Positions 36,816 to 48,600 of a stretch of 64,000 nt of DNA are shown one piece after another. The DNA is taken from positions 505,148 to 569,147 of the forward strand of contig CABFPE010000277.1 of the NCBI GenBank assembly GCA_900660155.1. Direction: 5' to 3'. This DNA comes from Hofstenia miamia (taxonomy: Eukaryota; Xenacoelomorpha; Acoela; Hofsteniidae). Below the pieces are notes generated by a model. It ran no database searches, was not told where the DNA came from, and saw only the letters and a list, made by a program, of their open reading frames with translations. How positions within the stretch are numbered: position 1 is the first letter of the stretch; each line of letters starts with the position of its first letter. Position numbers and translations under genes: made by a program.

Positions 36816-36840
36816 AGTGTTTCAGAAACATTGTATGTGG

Positions 36841-37134
36841 GTATGCTTTCTATATAATGAGAATACTATAAAACTTACATTAACTTATATCTTTAAAAAC
36901 CAAACACTTAGTTTCAAATTATTCACTGTTCTTCTCAATATTATATATTGCATGTATTAAATCAATTTTAATGTGTGCTCTACTATTGTATTTTATAAGT
37001 GAAATTAATTAATTTTAGTGGATGGAAACAGAGGAGATGCTTTTTCATTGATAATTGTTGAGTCAACCAATTGTGCATTACAGAGAGTTTTTGATGTGCA
37101 GAATTAGCTTGGTGTGTTACTTTGCATCATATAG
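36841..37134. other. Spacer right of the Polinton
   Basis: AT-rich, CpG-free sequence between the Polinton ATPase and the LTR fragment. No gene or terminal repeat was recognised; the Polinton right end should lie here. Confidence 0.4.
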
Positions 37135-37273
37135 CATAACAACAGAGAGAAAACAACAGGTTCATCTTAAGCTTAATTTGAACAAGAACCTAAAACATAA
37201 GACTGAAGGCTATAAATAAAAAACATGACATTACAAACACATAAACATTACATGAAAATATAAATATATGACA
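37135..37273 (-). repeat. LTR fragment of the Gypsy-A family
   Basis: On the minus strand it starts TGTCATATATTTATATTTTC, identical to the start of the Gypsy-A 3' LTR, and stays similar for about 140 bp (including CATGTTTTTTATTTATA). The neighbouring sequence has no gag or pol, so it is a solo or truncated LTR. Confidence 0.65.
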
Positions 37274-39171
37274 ACTATATATACATATGACAATATGAGT
37301 TTTTTAAATTGTTCCCTTAGGAAAAAATTATGCATTATTCAAAAGATGTTATAGACATAAGAGTAATCCCATTAGATGCATTTTATATGAATAACATAAT
37401 TGTTCATGCAAAACTGCATTTAATTTAGTGCATTACTCTGAGTTTTTAAAATGAGAGTTATTGTACAATTATTCAAATTATTGATTTATTTCCATCACCA
37501 TGTAGATAAACATTTTTATGGATTTAAAAATGACTATGTTTATGTGTGATGACACAAGAAAAACCAAACTGGAGTGCTATTATATATCTTCAATATCCTT
37601 TAAATAAAGAAGCATTTTTCTAAGGACAAGAATTTAAGCAACTCTTATTGTGAAATTTTATTTTTCAATTTCTTAAGGAATTATTTTTTTTAATGGCTCT
37701 CATTTTATATTCATTTAAATTCACAATAGTGAAGTCTTTGCATTCTTGTATTTTTCATGTGCTTAATATGTTGATGCATAAATTTGTGAACTAATAGAAA
37801 ATAAAACATCTCACTTTGCAAGCAAAGGAACTTGAATATATTTTTCTGCAGTATTTCCTGATTACTTTTTTTGTTGCATAATGCTAAATATAGCCATTAA
37901 ATTTTCAAGTGCTTGAGAATATTTGTATAACTTAATGCACATGTAAATCTAATATATGGTCTTGTCACCAATATGCCATCATACCATAAATTCAATTCTG
38001 CTAATCAAATGTAAATATACAATAATTTTCATTAATAAATATTTTAAACATTTGACTAAATTGGCAATAGCTATAAATCATTTATGAATAAATTTTTGGC
38101 ATATTATAATTTGTTCCTGTCAGAATTGGTACACATTATAAAAACCTGTGCAGAAAATAGCTTAGCCATGCTTAAGGTTAGCCAAACACCTGGTTTTCAA
38201 GTCAAGTTTGAGTTATTCAGTCAGAGTTTGAGTATTTTTGAGAATTCTGAGTTTGATTAAGTAAAATAAAATATATTTTAAAGAAAAAATAATTATCTGC
38301 AACTGATAAAGAAACAGAATTTAAAATAATTCATTGTTTATTCTATTTTCAAGGGGAATTCAACTGAGATTGTGTTTGAGTATTGATGATTTCTCTTTTG
38401 AATTTTTCTCATCAAATTTTGTGAGCTCATTTAAGTTTGAGTTCTTGAAATCTCTGGATGAACATGCAAAATACAATTATACTTTGATTTGATGGTGTAT
38501 TTATCTATTGAAAGTGACCCTAACCATACATCTAACCTAAGTTAAAGTGAAATACCAGTCAAGCTGTACCATGTCTGGGTGCCCTTTAACTATGCAGACA
38601 AATTTAGAAACATGATTTTTAATAAAATATAAAGTCAAGATAAAAAATAAAAAACTAATTTACTGAGAATAACTGAAGAGAATATAAATATACAATCACA
38701 CATATTTATATGAAATAAAACTGGTATTGTAAACAAAATCACACCATAGAAAATATAGACAAATATTTGACATTAAATATTTGGTCTTCTGCTACACAAA
38801 TTTTACAATGTCACTAAGTTTAATAATATCACAAGATTAATATTTAAATTGCAATAAATATAGAATTAACTTAGTTTAAAAGTCCTTATGCCACAATAAT
38901 GATATTCTCACAATTTAGCTTAACAATTCAATTTGGTGTTAGGAACCTTGATTTGGTGTGGCACCTTGATTTTGATATTATTACCATAATTCAGATTAAT
39001 AATCCAACTTTCCTTAGGGACTCAATCTGAGCATTGTTCCTTTATTGTCCATCCATTGATTTGGGGTTATGGTTCTATACTATATATAATGGCCAGGGTT
39101 GTCCAGAAGTATTTTAGCCATTCTCTAATTCTCTATTAGTGCAAGTCTATGCATGTTCTCACTAGTGTAAG
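37274..39171. other. AT-rich CpG-poor stretch without recognisable genes
   Basis: About 1.9 kb of AT-rich sequence. Apart from GAGTTTGAGT-like motifs around 38200-38450 I see no repeats or open frames with support. It is probably decayed mobile-element DNA, judging from its lack of CpG. Confidence 0.4.
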
Positions 39172-39426
39172 CTACACACTCTGACAAGAGTACTCCTCTT
39201 TCACATTATTCATATTGTTTGCAAAACTTACAATATATAAATAGCATTCTTGAAAATTTTTGCTAAGTATCAACTCATATGGTAAAACATTAAGCTTAGT
39301 AGTTATCACTGTCACACTGTGCTGAAATGGCATATTTCTTATTGAAATAGTAACATTGTGAATTTGACTTTTTACATTAAGATTAGCACTTGATAAATTT
39401 TGTAACCCAGTGGTATGTAAAGACAT
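39172..39426 (-). pseudogene. Gypsy protease-domain fragment
   Basis: The frame ends in a segment with VTVITTKLNVLPYELILSKN, which parallels the Gypsy-B protease C-terminal flap region VINTSNQQLPYNLILGNDF. The rest of gag-pol is absent nearby, so this is an isolated relic. Confidence 0.55.
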
Positions 39427-41307
39427 GTTTTTTGTATAGTTGAATTTATCTGCATATTCATTAGAAATAGCTGCAAACCATATCTATTTTCACATGCATC
39501 AATAAGCCATTAATTGTAACTTGCATCAAATCTTTTTGTATTATCTCAATTGAGATCAAATCTCTCAATTCTATTTCAGTTTCCTGAAAGGGTAGTAATG
39601 ATTGAAGCATGCATCCTTTTGGTTGATTACATTGACTGATTTCTTGTGGACAGCCATAGTGGGACTTTTATCATCACAAGCAAAACACAAGTCCTTAGCA
39701 TTCTATTAACTTGATCTCACTTGTGTTTCACTTAATGACTACAAGTTTTACACCAATTATGTTTCTTAAACTACTTTTAGGATATACCATCATTGGTAAA
39801 AATTTCATGTAGGTTTTTTAACTGATTAAAAGTATGTTGAAGAATGTATTGTTTTGATGGTATAAATAGTAAATACTGCAAAATGATGTGCCTCAATGTT
39901 TTTATGAGATAAAATTACAACAAACACCACATTGTGTTTCAAATTATATTTTTCAATATGGCACATGTAAAGAATCTTCTTCTGTTAAATCCTGACATTA
40001 GAAAAAATAAAAAATAAAGCAAAACAAAAAACCAAGACAAATAAGGAATATTAATCCTTCAAAATAGCTTAAATCATAAAAACAGTTTACAAAGTTGAAG
40101 TAAAAAGTAGAAAAGTAAATACTCTTAACTTGCAAAAATGTAAAAATGTGATTATAGAACTGCAAAAATGTGGTGAGATAGAAGAACAGAAATTGAAAGC
40201 ACTGGTCAGTTACAACATAAAAGCAGATCATTTAAACCAACACATTCAAGTCAACAATGCTATTGAACTTTGTGAAGATCTTGAAGAAGGTTTTCATCAA
40301 AGTGATTAAGTAAATGAAGTAAATTGTTGTATTAACACATTATGTAATCATACTAATCCAAAATGTATATGAAGAATGCCATCTACAAAAGAAGACAATC
40401 ACAATGATATTACATGTAAGAAAAGAGAAGATCATTGCAAAAATGTATTAACTAAAGCTGGTAAAGTAACAAATTGTTTAATGATGCCACACATATTGAT
40501 CACAAATAGGTTTATATTTATGGCTTTAATCAAAGTCATCAAAGACAATGTTGTTACATAAATGTATGAAACCTCTCTGAGCAGTACTAAATGAGATACA
40601 CAACACAAAAGTTCAAGCAATGTTTGTATATAACAGATAGGGTGTTGTAGTATATTGTCATGAAAGCAAATTTAAAAAAACAAAGAGGAAAATGTTATAA
40701 ACTTCTTCATCATCAGTAAATTCTATTGAAATAATCAAAGGAATCAAGAAAATAATTATACCAATGATGAAAAGAACCAAAGTTGGCCCTTATGGATTGG
40801 GTTTATGTTAATCATTCTCCAAGAGTTTTTGCTAGTTTTAAAAGGCATGAAATCAAATTATATCCATCAAATGGTTTTCCTCATAATCAACACACTAGAT
40901 ATTCTCTGCTATCATATGATTGTTCAGTTCTAGATGGAAAAATATTTGGTTCATAGTAAGATAAATGAGCTAAAAAACAATTGAGTTAAATGATATTTCA
41001 AAAGAACATACTTTGTATGTTAACACTCCAAAATTATGAAACACTATGCTGTCACTACAAATGTATCTAAAGCAGGATTTCCATCATATGGTGAAATCTG
41101 TAAAAAGATTATTCAACTGGAAGGTGAACTTAGTGGTTTTTAAACTGTAAATTTGTCAATATTCAATTTTTTGTAAATTCAATTAAATAAACCAATTATT
41201 CTCAACCTGTGTGACATGAAAATTGCAGTGATCACTGATACTCATTCATACAATTTCATTTCTTGAAATATTAAGTTTGAATTCTTGTTACATAAAGAGT
41301 GATTATA
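39427..41307 (+). other. Region with a degenerate plus-strand coding relic of unknown family
   Basis: Between about 40126 and 40960 the plus strand has open stretches in register with few stops: ELQKCGEIEEQKLKALVSYN, then DITCKKREDHCKNVL, and near 40790-40960 MDWVYVNHSPRVFASFKRHE. The composition suggests old coding sequence, probably a transposon, but I cannot name the family. The remainder is AT-rich and featureless. Confidence 0.35.
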
Positions 41308-41901
41308 CAGTGCTGTTCAAAAAATTAGCAACTTCACAAATTGTGACGTGTGAACACTTATCAGACTATCATTGAAAATTTGGCAACAAGCATTAATAAA
41401 CTTGCTATGATTGAAAAGAATAAAGTAAATCACATGTGGTTGTAGTATGATAAATATGTTTACTTAACTTCTCTCTATAATTTTAATTTGAATTATAATA
41501 CAACACATGATACACAGTTGCATTCAATTTTAGGCTATCAATGACTTTGATGGGTAGAAAACAGATTTTACTAAACAGCAAAAAGCAGTTATTGATGCTC
41601 TCAACAATGAAGTCTATAAACAGGTTTACATCACAACCAAGTTGAAAATAAACTCATCTTTTAAACCTTGTTGAAGTTGGCTACAAGTATGCCAAAATGC
41701 ATTTATCAAATACTCAAAAAACACGGTCAATCCTCAAAATACTAGGCAAAAGCATATTATTGTGTGAGAATACGTAGTTGTAAGTTTCTGTAAGACATTA
41801 CAATGACATTTTTTTGATATCTTGTTATAATAAAATTTTTATCCAAATTTGTGTTTCTACAAATCTTTAATAAAAAGTTGCTAATTTTTTAAACCGCACT
41901 G
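41308..41901 (+). mobile_element. Tc1/mariner-type element, 594 bp, with TIRs and TA target duplication
   Basis: The left end CAGTGCTGTTCAAAAAATTA is mirrored by the right end, whose complement reads CAGTGCGGTTTAAAAAATTA. Both continue into GCAAC, and both are flanked by TA (41306-41307 and 41902-41903). Inside, a plus-strand frame near 41560-41660 reads FTKQQKAVIDALNNEVYKQV, like the first helix-turn-helix of a Tc1-type transposase. The catalytic domain is missing, so it is a non-autonomous deletion derivative. Confidence 0.8.
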
Positions 41902-41903
41902 TA

Positions 41904-42669
41904 TGTACTTATAAATTTTTTTTATAAGAGTGAGAATTAGGATAGATAGCTTATTAGTAAGATTTTGGATGTTGAGATGAAGATATTTAATTGGAGCAGT
42001 AGATAAACTCATCATGCTACAACAATGACTTATGTGTAAATCTTGGACACATTCGGCCTGGGGTTTGGCTCAATACCTGCTTTTAATAAACTGGGTATTG
42101 CTATTACAAAGTTTGTCAATAATGTGAAATGGTTAAAGAACATACGTACCATAATTAAAAAAAAGTTTATAAAAGTTCAGAAAGTTCCAGATGCGGTTAA
42201 TTTCTGCGAGTAGTAGAGTCGGAACGGATGAAATAGTCACAAAGTTTCGTGCAGTAAATTTTCAATATTAAAAATACATATTGAAACAAACTGTTTCGAT
42301 AACGTATTGTCCATATTTACAGGATGAAGTGGATTTAATAGATAAATTTTACCTTAGCATTTGCTATCGAAATTCTTGAATATTAGCAAAATATATAAAT
42401 TTCATTAATATTTAAATCATTAAATTTAATTCGAAGAAAGTCTAAATCATTACAACAATGTAAAATTATAAACTGTATCTGTTAATGCATTGACTTTTCA
42501 AAATTTTACATGAAACTACAAACAAAACAAACAATACATTAAATTAACAACATTCATTATTGCATTATACATTCCACTATTAAAATAATAAAGTTATTTT
42601 TAAAATAACTACATTACACATCTTAGATTAATCCCCATTCTGTCCCTGAAAAATCTCAGACGCTATGAT
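41904..42669. other. Spacer downstream of macoilin
   Basis: Contains the macoilin 3' untranslated region. CpGs reappear from about 42050 (ATTCGGCCTGGG), marking the return to host-like DNA after the mobile-element block. No other gene seen. Confidence 0.5.
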
Positions 42670-45600
42670 TTACTCAGGTGATGAGTGGTTGCTTCCTGTA
42701 GAAACCGGCTGATAAGCAATAGCATCTGGATTTAATGATGATGATGATTGGATGGAAGGCAAAACATTTGAAACGTATGCGTAAGAGTTGGAGAGTGATG
42801 GCAATCCAGCTAATCGTAGCTTCATTTCATTCACTTCATTTTCTTTTGCTTTTATATACGCTAAATACAAACAGAGTGTTAGCAAAATTTCCATGTAAAC
42901 ATTATAAAATGAATTTTACACAATGGGCAATTTGCATAAAATGAAAGCAAAGAAAGTGGGCTTTTTGCTAAGTTAAACTAAACACATTTACAATAGAGAC
43001 ATTTCTCGAATACTTTCCATTGTTCTTCATTTTGTATTTCAGTAGAGATCCCTTAACATTAAGCTGCACAACATAGAGTGACGGATACCAAGATAGCTGC
43101 AAGTGTTTCATTGATATCCCTAATTTGCTATGTGATGTGTAGCATTGTTTTATTATACCTGCTAATGTACAAGCATGCCATTTTGTATTTAATGTGACAA
43201 GAAGTATTAACAATGCGTTCGAAATACAGTAATGATAAAACCTACATTATGTAAAACTGACATTATGTAAAAAACAACTCACTCCACACAAAACAAGATT
43301 AAATGTTCAATTTGGACACAACTTTTTCACAAAATATGTATAAGAATCTCTAATTTTGTTGCAGAGTTATTTAATGTCAGACAAAAGGTATATGGAAATG
43401 TGTAACAACTCTTCCAGTGATTAAGTTTGATTCTTCTCAAATGTTGATTGTCAAAATTTTTAAATAATGAAATACTCAGACATTGTTAAAAATTCTTCCC
43501 GAGATTAAGTTTCAACTATTAATTATGAAATGGGATACAATTCTAAAATACTTACAAGGGAGGTCCACAAGGTAGAAACAATTCACTGGATTGATATGTA
43601 TCTGATGAGACAGAAAAATATAAACGTAGTATTTTGACTACAAAAATGGATTAAACCAACGAAGCATTTCGACCTTATTGACCTAACGATAAAATGACTT
43701 CAAACTAAGTATGCATTGCATAAACATGTTACACACGACTATCCGATGCTAAACTTTGTTCAGAATAACATTAGAGTATTGGAACAGTAAAAGTTTAGCT
43801 GCAGTTGCTAATAGAAAAACGCAGTTGTGCCTAAAATTCCAAAAACGTCAGAAATCAGGTAGTGCTCAAAATTTACAATTATTTCGCTCGATAACTGTGA
43901 AACCAACAGTGACTCGAATTTCGGAATATATATATATATATATAAATACATATAAAGACGTATAGAAAAAATTAAAACAACACTACACCAATATCAGTAC
44001 GCATATAAAGAGAGATATGGAAGAGACAAAAGTGGTATAATTTTTTAACATTTTTGTAAATTTTTCACATTTTTATATGCTGACTTCTCAAATATAACTA
44101 ATCACAAGCAGTAACTCATGAACCGCTCAAAACTCGTGTCAACAAAAATACCAGAGGCGCTGGATTAATACTATGAAGACGGGGACGACTAGCAGTGGAT
44201 GTTGAGATTTTGGGAGATGATGTTTAACACAGGGATACAACGTGGGTGTACAAAGTTTATATCAACTAAAGAATTTATATAGACCACAATTTACATCAAA
44301 AGGATATTAAATAAAGAATTTCAAGTTATAAGTTGTTAAAGAAATATTATCTACTTTAATAATAAGCTATAATAACACAGTTTAAATTTACTACCTGCTT
44401 TATGACTTTTACAACGCAGCAAATTAATTATGTCTACCCACTGGTGGTTCAATACTTTCGAACGGTAATGTAATATCTAGCCAAAAATCAATGTCATTTC
44501 CGTCGATGTAAACCCGATCTGTGTATATCAAAGAAAATGATTACATATTGTTGACATACGCACTGCACATACGAGTAAAGTGTTCTTATACTGAAATACT
44601 CTTGTCGCGAGATGAAGAGATATTGTGCGTCATAATGCAGATATGGCCTTACTAGAAAGGATGCGTCAGCAGCAAATCAAAATGGAAAAGACCTTGCAAT
44701 TAACTCATGCAGAGAAGTCAACGACTATCAAAAGTTTGTAGCAGATTTGTCAAGTTGGAAAAATTTTGCAGCAGGAAATTTTATGTTATTTTTTTGAGAA
44801 TACAAAATGATCTAGCGTGCACGTAAGGAAAACGTTCTGTAAAGTAGAAGGAAAACATTTTGATTATAAAGAATGAGAAAATTCTTTATGCGTAAATTTT
44901 ACCACGTAGAACAGAATGAACAAACACGTTTAAAACATCAAGTGACATCAAATGCATTTCTTGAATATATTTTTGAATTGGGTTTTTCCAGAGCTTTCTG
45001 ACTTAAAGTGAGACTATGCGTAACAAAAAATAATCGATTTTTGGAATTGAAAATGAAACGTCATCAAACTATTAGTTGGAATTACAATGTTTTAGTGTTC
45101 ACTCAATGTATTTTTCGAAAAGAATAGATGTTTAAAAGAGATTTGCATATCGATTTCACAAACTTCCTCAAGGTTGTCCGGCATAGACTTCCACACATTT
45201 TTATGTAGAACTCGAACTTTTTAAAATAAGTTGAACTCCACCTTCATGTAGGTGTAAAACATTTCGATTAACTAATATCATTTCAAATTCTAAAAATGTT
45301 TCATGAAAAATAGATGTCAATGACAACATAGTACACTTGGAAAATCAGTACGTTATTACAGTAAAGGGCTTTTAACAGAATTATTCAAATTCGACTAGTT
45401 TTTGGCTCAAAAAGAATATCAATTTGATTTTGAAGTTTCTAAAAAAACGAGTTCGTAAGTCCTGCATGGGAATCTTTCCATTGGTTTGTAGATACTTGTG
45501 TTCATTAATCAAATTGCCACATAATTTTTACATATTGCATTCAGAACTTAAATACTAATTAATAGAAATAGACACGAAACTTATAGAAAAATGATGGAAT

Positions 45601-48600
45601 AAAATTATACGAAAAAGTCAATATTTGGCAGGCACCAAATATGTACTACTCATTGTCAAGACTATATATTTTGAGTATTCTTTCAACCGTGAAAACAGAA
45701 ATAAATCTATGAATTGTTAATATATAAAATTTGATCTTAGACAGCTTCTTCTATTACAAAGTTTCTAAAAATGAATCAATACTTCTATTATTGAAATTGC
45801 ACACAATACTTAAGATAGCTACATGGATAATGAATATTTCCCAAAAATCCAAAAAAATTAAGCTTCTGAAAGAAGAATTTCGACCTTCCTCTAAAAAGAA
45901 AAATATATGTTTAATTGATGATGGTATTCTTGAAATAAATACGCTACCACATCAACTTTGCGCTGGTCACACAGTTTTCAGAAAGGATAATCATTGGTTT
46001 TGAAGATAAGAAAATGGACCAATTAGAACATTTAATAAGTATTATCGGAAAAAGGTTTCCCTATATTAATCACTTCCATTGTTCAGAATACCTGATTTCA
46101 ATTCATTTTAACAAAAATGTTGCTATTTTTAAAGCTATTGAGATTAATGATGTACATTCAATCCAACAACAATTCGTGAAAGTGTGCTGACGACAAATTA
46201 GCTGAAAATACATTTCGATTTTGTAATGCACAGAAACTAATAAGCATAGAAATCCTATGGAGAATTTACCAAACGGTTTTCTAAAATCAAAAATAAAATA
46301 ACAACAATCAGAATAAGGGTACTTACTTTGTGCAATTTCTAACTGACGCTTTGAGTCGCTTAGTGCTGAAAATAATTCACACTTAAGTTTGTTCTCATTT
46401 TTTAGACTACTATCTAACTGACTGTTTTTCTCAGTAAGACTAGTAATGACGCAAAGAAGAGTTTCACGTTCAGCAATGTCAGATTTTTTTTGCATCTAAA
46501 AGAAATTGAACAATAGAAATTAGAAAAAAAACAATACTTGATACTTTTTTTCAAATTGTAGCTTTTGAAGTTCTGTATTAATTCTCTGTTGCTTTTCTTG
46601 TTCAAGAGATTTTTCTAACATACAGATCTTTTCAGTTAAATCATTTTGAGGTTTGAGGTTCTAAACAGTANCAATGTCAGATTTTTTTTGCATCTAAAAG
46701 AAATTGAACAATAGAAATTAGAAAAAAAACAATACTTGATACTCTTTTTCAAATTGTAGCTTTTGACGTTCTGTATTAATTCTCTGTTGCTTTTCTTGTT
46801 CAAGTGATTTTTCCAACATACAGATCTTTTCAGTTAAATCATTTTGAGGTTTGAGGTTCTAAACAGTACGCAGTTACAATAAAATTTGCAAACAGGATAT
46901 CAGTGACATTTAATAATTTAATTAACAAGTATTTATCACTATCCACAATAACTAAAAAATTATGTACTATAAAGAGCTAATTTAAATACCTTGTAATCCA
47001 ACTCCAAAGCTTTTAGCTGTTTTTCTAAAGCAATTTTTTGCTTCTTTTCCTGCTCAAGCTTTTTCTCCAGAGTAGTGACTGTTTGCTTATACTGTTGCTT
47101 ATCATTAAACAAATTTTGCATTCTAAAATTAAAAAGTTTAAACAATATTTATAAATTTCTAATTACTTGTTTTGTAGAGATTCTGCATCGGTGCGTAATT
47201 TTTCAGATTCTGACTTAGCAGCACGCTCCAGCACACTTTTTGATTGTAGCTGAATTTTTAGATCATGCTCAGATGACTTTAGACTTTGAAGTTCACTACG
47301 CAATTGCTTGCATTCATCCTCCCATCTAAAGAAGTAAAATTGATAAATTACTTTCATCGAAAACAACAGCTCTCTACTATGAGTCTTGGGAAATGGATAG
47401 CATTAGCAAAGCAAAAATTCAAACACTAGCTTAGTTCAAATGCAATACAATTAAAAATAAACTGAAAATAGCACTAGAAAATGATTTGACCATATTTTGC
47501 AAAGATATGAATTAAATCTGCAATCATGCAAAGAGGTAATTGAACTATTGCTTATGTATAAATAAAATAGACATATAAAATCAAGATTTACTTTGACACT
47601 TTATCATCACATAATGACGACAAACCAGATTCGGAGGAATTTCTTTTCGTCTCATAGGTAGTGCCAGTTGCTGGCTTAGACTTCTTTGATACTTCTACTT
47701 TATTATTAGACAATGGCTTTTCTTTTTTAACAATTCGTTCTTCAGAGGACGATGTTTTTAGAACAAGTGGTCGTTCAGTTACGTCCTTACTGTCTACAAA
47801 GCATGTATTGGAAATTTTCTTGAGAGGGGTAAGTATGGTACCTCCACCAGTAAGCGATGACACCAAAAGAGCTGAACAAGATGATTTTGCCGTAACAGAA
47901 GAGAGCGAACACTTTGAGGATATGTCTTCTACAATATAAGATTTACTGGTATTCGTAGTTTCTGTAGAATTATTGGATTTATTGCTTGTGAATAGTGTGA
48001 AGCCTGAAAGATTATGAAATCCATTGGATAAGATTTCAGGATTTTTAGATGATTCTTCAGATTCAATACAATCTAAATTAAACAATTTATTACTAACAGT
48101 ATATAATTGCTGCCACCTTTCAAAGACATAGCTGGAAATTAAATAGAAATGTATTAATACAAAAACATTTAAAACAGTGCACAATATAAATTACCTGTTT
48201 GTAAATCTCTTGGAAGTGCTTGACGAAGTAATTGAAAATAAAATTCATTGTCCTTTCCAACTGTTTTCTGCCTACGTAATCTGTAACGGTACGACATGAA
48301 TGTCTTGAAACCAAAACCAAGAGCTACTACTGGATAACCAATACTAGAACATAATGAATTATCTAATTTTGAAAAACTATTTAATACCTATGTGCAGCGA
48401 ATGGTCTGCAAAGATCCAAGGAAGTAGGAAGTGGCTTAATTCTTAAATCTTTTAGTCTCACTGCAGCTTCCACATAAATAAACAGTACCCACAGCGTAAA
48501 AGTAGGAAGACAAACTCCTCTTTCCATATGCCATACATATTGTACCCAAACATATGTACTCGCCAAAAAGAAAAGCCATTCAACTGGAACAAAAAATAGA

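Larger units (their letters stand above)
27975..36840 (-). mobile_element. Polinton/Maverick remnant (virus-like DNA transposon)
   Basis: Right to left on the minus strand the block encodes a packaging ATPase, retroviral-type integrase, a PVI-like capsid protein, the major capsid protein, an unidentified frame, an adenain-like protease and two penton-like proteins. This set is diagnostic of Polintons, which carry an adenovirus-like morphogenetic module. All genes have stops or frameshifts. Protein-primed DNA polymerase B, normally about 1 kb or more of coding sequence, was not seen; it may be deleted or lie in the gap at 31224-32223. Terminal inverted repeats could not be identified. The left end abuts LTR C and the right end lies before the LTR fragment at 37.1 kb. 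Confidence 0.9.

Noticed and set aside
45731-46003. 90-codon plus-strand frame in the last macoilin intron
   Set aside because: No domain, no splice context, and Lys/Ile/Asn-rich composition expected from AT-rich noncoding DNA.
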